From: Candidatus Pacearchaeota archaeon
GTDB taxonomy: Archaea; Nanobdellota; Nanobdellia; Pacearchaeales; GW2011-AR1
NCBI GenBank assembly: GCA_003694055.1
Contig: RFLC01000125.1
Span: forward strand, 1 to 8,592
Direction of reading: 5' to 3'
Length of the DNA: 8,592 bases
Made by a program: the position numbers and the translations under genes. Below are positions 5,900-8,592 of the stretch, piece after piece (position 1 is the first letter of the stretch; each line of letters starts with the position of its first letter). The notes beneath the pieces were generated by a model that was not told where the DNA came from, did not search any database, and worked only from the letters and a program-made list of their open reading frames with translations.

Positions 5900-6319
5900 A
5901 TGACCTTAATAAACGAGAGAAATGTTATCCTCTTTCCAAATCCTGTGGATGAAGAAAGGATGAATGAGATTTTGCTCGGCATCGCAAAGGAATTTGATTT
6001 TGAGGCAGAGTATTCTTTTGTACGAGATTATGGAATTAGAAGGCGAGATGGGGAATTAAAATTGGTGTTGAGCAGAGTGTCTGTTTCAGGAATGTTCCTT
6101 CACCATATGACTAGAGGAATGTCCTCAGCCATGCCGTTTGACTTTTCAAGTTTTGTTTTGAGAAGTAATCGAGACTGGACAAAAATGAGTGGAATTGATT
6201 TTGGGATAGTTCCAGGGCATGATGTACGCGACTATCCTGAGGTGAATTTGCGAGTTTATGACAAGGTGCGCGAAATGTATGGAGTGCCAATGGATAAAAT
6301 CCCAAGAGAGTTATTTTAG
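5900..6319 (+). CDS. Hypothetical protein, unrecognised
   Basis: A 139-residue protein I do not recognise. It has no transmembrane segment, signal peptide or cysteine, so it is probably cytoplasmic. The N-terminal part (about 9-40) alternates a strand (VILFP) with an acidic helix; the middle (about 50-65, LKLVLSRVSVSG) is strand-like, followed by a Met/Phe-rich stretch with His68 and His69; the C-terminal third has DFGIVPGHDVRDYPEVN and ends in a charged helix. A compact alpha/beta fold is plausible. The ATG at 5900 is the first in frame and has a weak TATA box 21 nt upstream. Arginine is often AGA/AGG here, unlike the CGC-rich lemA and mcm region. It precedes the gene at 6396 by 76 bp, but that gene has its own promoter. 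It ends in TAG. Likely a real lineage-specific gene. Confidence 0.65.
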   Translation: MTLINERNVILFPNPVDEERMNEILLGIAKEFDFEAEYSFVRDYGIRRRDGELKLVLSRVSVSGMFLHHMTRGMSSAMPFDFSSFVLRSNRDWTKMSGIDFGIVPGHDVRDYPEVNLRVYDKVREMYGVPMDKIPRELF

Positions 6320-6330
6320 CTTCTCCTAAA

Positions 6331-6346
6331 GTTATTTCTTAATAAC
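6331..6346 (+). repeat. Small inverted repeat after the 5900 gene
   Basis: GTTATT (6331-6336), loop TCTT, AATAAC (6341-6346), 11 nt after the stop codon. It is a weak AT hairpin without a following T-tract; it might stabilise the transcript end or mean nothing. Confidence 0.3.
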
Positions 6347-6367
6347 TCGGTTGAATTGCAACAATTG

Positions 6368-6375
6368 TTAAATAT
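6368..6375 (+). promoter_or_regulatory. TATA box of the gene at 6396
   Basis: TTAAATAT ends 20 nt before the ATG at 6396, in line with leaderless transcription. It implies this gene is transcribed separately from the upstream one. Confidence 0.6.
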
Positions 6376-6395
6376 CCAAACTTAAAACTTTTCAT

Positions 6396-6935
6396 ATGGG
6401 AAAGCGGCATACACTGGCAGATATTTTGAGGCAGAAGGAAGCTGCTGAAAAAGCTCAGAAAAGACTGGAGAGAGAGCTTGCAAGATTGCAAAGAGAGAGC
6501 ATTAGAGCGTCGCTAGGTATGGCTGAAAGGCTGATAAAGAGCGTTTATGCAAGCGGCAATGTTGATGATATTGCAGCGATGGAGGATTTGTTTTCAGCAG
6601 TGAACGAACTTTATGAAACTCGAGGAAACCTGAGGAGCGTTAGGGGAGCTACTAATTATATTAGGAGAGGCATAGAGAGGGGCATAAAGAAAGACAATGA
6701 GCGCGAGGAGAGAGGAGTTTACAAAGTTGGGCGAGAAGCAGCAGAGTATCTGAGAGAGCTCGACGAGAAGAGGGGTATTGAACCAGTTTCTCCTAAAGGG
6801 TATTATCAAAGGATCCAAAGAGCAATAGCGGAAGGGGTTGTTAAGCCGAGAGTTGTGTCTGAGAGGAGGCGCGAGTTAACGCCTAAACAACTTGAAGAAA
6901 TTCAAGAGTGGTGGTACGGGGAAAGTTCCGAGTGA
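6396..6935 (+). CDS. Coiled-coil protein with possible excisionase/MerR-like HTH
   Basis: A 179-residue, very charged protein. Residues about 7-40 (LADILRQKEAAEKAQ through RELARLQRES) form a probable coiled coil. The middle (about 41-105) is helical and becomes Arg-rich, with RRGIERGIKKDNEREERG. The C-terminal part (about 110-173) has the rhythm of a small winged helix-turn-helix of the excisionase/MerR type: REAAEYL, a turn, VSPKGYYQRIQRAIAEG, a basic strand VKPRVVSERR, then LTPKQLEEIQEWW. This matches the usual order of helix, recognition helix, wing and closing helix, but I infer it by eye only. If right, it is a dimeric DNA-binding regulator or chromosome-associated factor. No transmembrane segment or cysteine. 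The ATG has a TATA box 20 nt upstream. It converges with pyrD, with 1 nt between the stop codons. Integrase genes are absent nearby, so an actual excisionase role is not supported. Confidence 0.7.
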   Translation: MGKRHTLADILRQKEAAEKAQKRLERELARLQRESIRASLGMAERLIKSVYASGNVDDIAAMEDLFSAVNELYETRGNLRSVRGATNYIRRGIERGIKKDNEREERGVYKVGREAAEYLRELDEKRGIEPVSPKGYYQRIQRAIAEGVVKPRVVSERRRELTPKQLEEIQEWWYGESSE

Positions 6936-6936
6936 A

Positions 6937-8043
6937 TTATCTATTGCGCGAGCCAATAGCTTGTTTTATTGAATTGAAGCCATGTTTTTTTAGAAGTTTG
7001 ACAAGGTTGTGATTTATTTCTGAGACAAGTTGGGGACCGTTGAAAATTAAGCCAGTAATGAGCTGGATTAATGAAGCTCCTAGAGTGATCTTTTCGTAAG
7101 CGTCTTCTGCTGAGAAAACTCCGCCGCAGCCGACAATCACAAATCTGCTTTTGTATCTTTTGAATGTGTGTTTGATTAGATTGTTGGAGAGTTCGCGAGT
7201 TGGCAAACCTGAGAAAGCGCCCTTGCCTGCTTTTTTTAGTTCTTCTTTGTTGAGGAATTTGTTTTTTCTGTTTTTTGTTAAGTTGCCGAATATCAAACCT
7301 TGAATGTTATGTTGCGCGGCTGTGTCGCATAATTCAAAAGTTTCTTTTAACGAGAGGTCTATCGGCATTTTGAGAAATATTGGTGTTTTTATTTTTAGTT
7401 TGTCAATTTTTTTCAAGAGAGGATTGAGTTTTTGCGGGGTTGTGAAGGGCTCGCCGCCAAAGGCGTTCGGGCAAGAGATGTTTAATTCGTAATATGAGGC
7501 TATTTTGTATTTTTCTGCAGTTTTGAAGCAGTTGATGTAATCTTGTATTCCGGATTTGAGAGAGCATGTTTCTCTTGAGTTTGTTTTCGCGATGCTTATG
7601 CCGAGAGGTATTTCTCTTTTTGTGTTTTTTATTCTTGATAAGATGTTTTCTGCTCCAGAGTTTTTTAAGCTTTTGTTGACGAGGATTGATTTTGATTTTA
7701 CTAGGCGTGTTAGCCTTGGAGGTTTGTTGCCTTCATATGGTTTGAAGGTTATTGACCCAATTGTGTGGAATCCGAAACCTAAAGCAGGGAGGATTTCAAT
7801 CAGTTTTGCTTCATAGTCAAAGCCTGCTGCCAAACCAATCGGATTTTTGAATTTAATTCCGAGCAGAGAATTTTCCAAATAAGGATGGGTGTAATTTAAG
7901 GAAAGCGAGATTAACTTTTTAGTAGGATGAAATTTTCCGAGCTTTTCTCCGAGGGACAGGGTTTTTTCATGAATTTTCTCAGGGTCTTGTTTAAATAGCA
8001 GAGGTTTTTGCAATTTGTAAAGGTTTTTTATTATTCTTTGCAT
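6937..8043 (-). CDS. pyrD: Dihydroorotate dehydrogenase, class 2-like (PyrD)
   Basis: A 368-residue FMN enzyme that oxidises dihydroorotate to orotate, the fourth step of pyrimidine synthesis. The N-terminal helical extension (about 1-38, with KPLLFKQDPEKIHEKTL) is typical of class 2, membrane-associated, quinone-reducing enzymes. The FMN-barrel starts at NPIGLAAGFD (67-76); GSITFKPYEGNKPPRLTRL (96-114) is also class 2-like. The substrate loop reads ELNISCPNAFGGEPFT (186-201). Cys191 stands where class 2 enzymes normally have the catalytic Ser and where class 1 enzymes have Cys. Lys225 (FLKMP) and the phosphate-binding segments VGCGGVFSAEDA (304-315) and GASLIQLITG (322-331) are present. All residues needed for FMN are in place. 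The start at 8043 has a TATA box 20 nt upstream, in the 45-bp gap after the Cys-rich gene. No other pyr genes are adjacent. Confidence 0.93.
   Translation of the reverse strand: MQRIIKNLYKLQKPLLFKQDPEKIHEKTLSLGEKLGKFHPTKKLISLSLNYTHPYLENSLLGIKFKNPIGLAAGFDYEAKLIEILPALGFGFHTIGSITFKPYEGNKPPRLTRLVKSKSILVNKSLKNSGAENILSRIKNTKREIPLGISIAKTNSRETCSLKSGIQDYINCFKTAEKYKIASYYELNISCPNAFGGEPFTTPQKLNPLLKKIDKLKIKTPIFLKMPIDLSLKETFELCDTAAQHNIQGLIFGNLTKNRKNKFLNKEELKKAGKGAFSGLPTRELSNNLIKHTFKRYKSRFVIVGCGGVFSAEDAYEKITLGASLIQLITGLIFNGPQLVSEINHNLVKLLKKHGFNSIKQAIGSRNR
6985..6991 (+). terminator. Possible T7 terminator for the gene at 6396
   Basis: Seven consecutive T residues lie 49 nt after the stop at 6935, on the + strand inside the antisense of pyrD. 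With only 1 nt between the converging genes, any terminator of the left gene must fall within pyrD, and this is the first strong T-run. Confidence 0.35.
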
Positions 8044-8063
8044 TTAATCTTTGATAGAAGGAA

Positions 8064-8071
8064 GTTTAAAT
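8064..8071 (-). promoter_or_regulatory. TATA box of pyrD
   Basis: The minus strand reads ATTTAAAC, ending 20 nt before the ATG at 8043. Since no T-tract separates pyrD from the Cys-rich gene upstream, readthrough from that gene could add to expression. Confidence 0.6.
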
Positions 8072-8088
8072 TTGTTTTGAGGCGGATT

Positions 8089-8454
8089 TTAATTTGCAGA
8101 TTTCTCGCCTTTAAAATAAGGGCGACATTTGTTTTCAACGCATTTGCATCCTTCAATTGGAAGATGGTCGGCAAGCATGCATATTTCAATATCCTTTTGC
8201 GTGCAATGCTCTTTTTTCCATTCGTTTAAATCAACTGAAAAGTCTTTGTTTACGCATGACGGAAAGCCGCAACATCCTGCAGGTTTGATAGTGCAGTCGT
8301 TGTCCGTCTGGCAATAGTAGTCTGTGTTGTGTGCAGCAGGTCTTTTATAGTACAGAAAATAAGCAAAAATTGCTGATGCCAAGAGTATTAAGGCAAGTGC
8401 TATGTAAACAGCTTTTTTGTTAATCTTGGTTTTGGATTTTGAGGGTTTTTTCAT
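8089..8454 (-). CDS. Small membrane-anchored ten-cysteine protein
   Basis: A 121-residue protein with a Lys-rich N-terminus (1-14), one transmembrane helix (about 15-36) and an extracytoplasmic Cys-rich domain (about 45-115). Its cysteines are at 48, 54, 61, 62, 67, 84, 92, 103, 105 and 110. The pattern CQTDNDC..., CC, then CVN and a late CxC...C is shared with small exported Cys-cluster domains in diverse prokaryotes; I know no function for them. An even number of cysteines outside the membrane suggests five disulfides, or metal binding. I choose ATG 8454 over the in-frame TTG at 8469 (which would add five residues) because a strong TATA box ends 21 nt before the ATG. No lipobox is visible, so the helix is an anchor, not a lipoprotein signal. 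It lies 45 bp upstream of pyrD on the same strand. The DsbA-like protein at 4237-5298 is a candidate oxidant (inference). Confidence 0.82.
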   Translation of the reverse strand: MKKPSKSKTKINKKAVYIALALILLASAIFAYFLYYKRPAAHNTDYYCQTDNDCTIKPAGCCGFPSCVNKDFSVDLNEWKKEHCTQKDIEICMLADHLPIEGCKCVENKCRPYFKGEKSAN

Positions 8455-8475
8455 CTTAAATTTAAGCAAGAGTAT

Positions 8476-8483
8476 TTTATAAA
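8476..8483 (-). promoter_or_regulatory. TATA box of the Cys-rich protein gene
   Basis: TTTATAAA, within the wider palindrome ATTTTATAAAAT (8474-8485), ends 21 nt before ATG 8454. It decides the start codon in favour of ATG 8454 and forms part of a divergent promoter pair with 8522-8529. Confidence 0.7.
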
Positions 8484-8521
8484 ATTATCTTTGTTTTTGC
8501 TGTGAAAAAGTGAACAACAAC

Positions 8522-8529
8522 TTTATTAA
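8522..8529 (+). promoter_or_regulatory. TATA box of the probable srp54
   Basis: TTTATTAA ends 22 nt before the ATG at 8552. The two divergent TATA boxes are 38 bp apart, so the two genes have separate but closely packed promoters. Confidence 0.6.
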
Positions 8530-8551
8530 GCTTCTTTTTCCTCGTCTTTTG

Positions 8552-8592
8552 ATGGTTTTGGAAAAGCTTGGGAATGTGTTGAAGAAGGCTAC
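8552..8592 (+). CDS. srp54: Probable SRP54 (signal recognition particle GTPase), 5' end only
   Basis: Only 13 full codons are present: MVLEKLGNVLKKA, running off the right edge. This closely follows the start of archaeal SRP54/Ffh proteins, whose N-domain begins with a short M-V-L-x-x-L-G-x-x-L-K helix. SRP54 binds signal peptides and 7S RNA and targets ribosomes to the membrane. The TATA box 22 nt upstream makes this a credible true start. The identification rests on 13 residues, so another helical N-terminus remains possible. Confidence 0.5.
   Translation, partial: MVLEKLGNVLKKA

Noticed and set aside
8455..8469. TTG start adding five residues to the Cys-rich protein
   Set aside because: The TATA box at 8476-8483 would lie only 6 nt upstream of the TTG, while it fits the ATG at 8454 exactly as at other genes.

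Overview
The window looks like chromosomal DNA from an archaeon. The marks are an MCM replicative helicase, a probable SRP54 start at the right edge, and TATA-like boxes that sit 19-22 nt before almost every credible start codon with no Shine-Dalgarno motif, which is the arrangement of leaderless archaeal transcripts. Short single-gene units and the gene mix (LemA, a membrane-anchored DsbA-like protein, a long PyrD, small unrecognised proteins) would fit a small-genome DPANN-type lineage, but no taxonomic marker here fixes that.

Layout. Positions 1-286 are a GC-rich spacer holding one copy of a 68-bp dispersed repeat, ending in the lemA promoter. lemA (287-841, +) is followed by a polytopic membrane-protein gene (909-1445, +) that has its own promoter but an in-frame TAG at codon 100. 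Convergent to it lies mcm (1473-3503, -). A 733-bp spacer (3504-4236) carries the second copy of the 68-bp repeat, two strong 9-bp-stem hairpins and a 15-bp direct repeat. Next is a membrane-anchored DsbA-like thiol oxidoreductase (4237-5298, -), then a 601-bp gene-free spacer (5299-5899) with a perfect 22-bp AT-rich palindrome.

From about 5780 rightward the DNA is visibly more AT-rich and arginine codons shift toward AGA/AGG. This part holds an orphan protein (5900-6319, +), a coiled-coil protein with a possible excisionase/MerR-like DNA-binding domain (6396-6935, +), a quinone-type dihydroorotate dehydrogenase (6937-8043, -) whose tail lies 1 nt from the previous gene's tail, a small membrane-anchored ten-cysteine protein (8089-8454, -), and the divergent first codons of a probable SRP54 (8552-8592, +).

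Functionally the genes are mostly independent: DNA unwinding (MCM), pyrimidine synthesis (PyrD), membrane protein targeting (SRP54) and envelope biology (LemA, DsbA-like, Cys-rich protein). The one plausible link is that the DsbA-like enzyme could form disulfides in the exported Cys-rich protein. I see no complete new multi-gene system. The best leads are the structured GCGC-rich spacers with their repeat family, the interrupted membrane gene, the catalytic cysteine in the class 2-like PyrD, and the 5900-6935 pair of unfamiliar genes.
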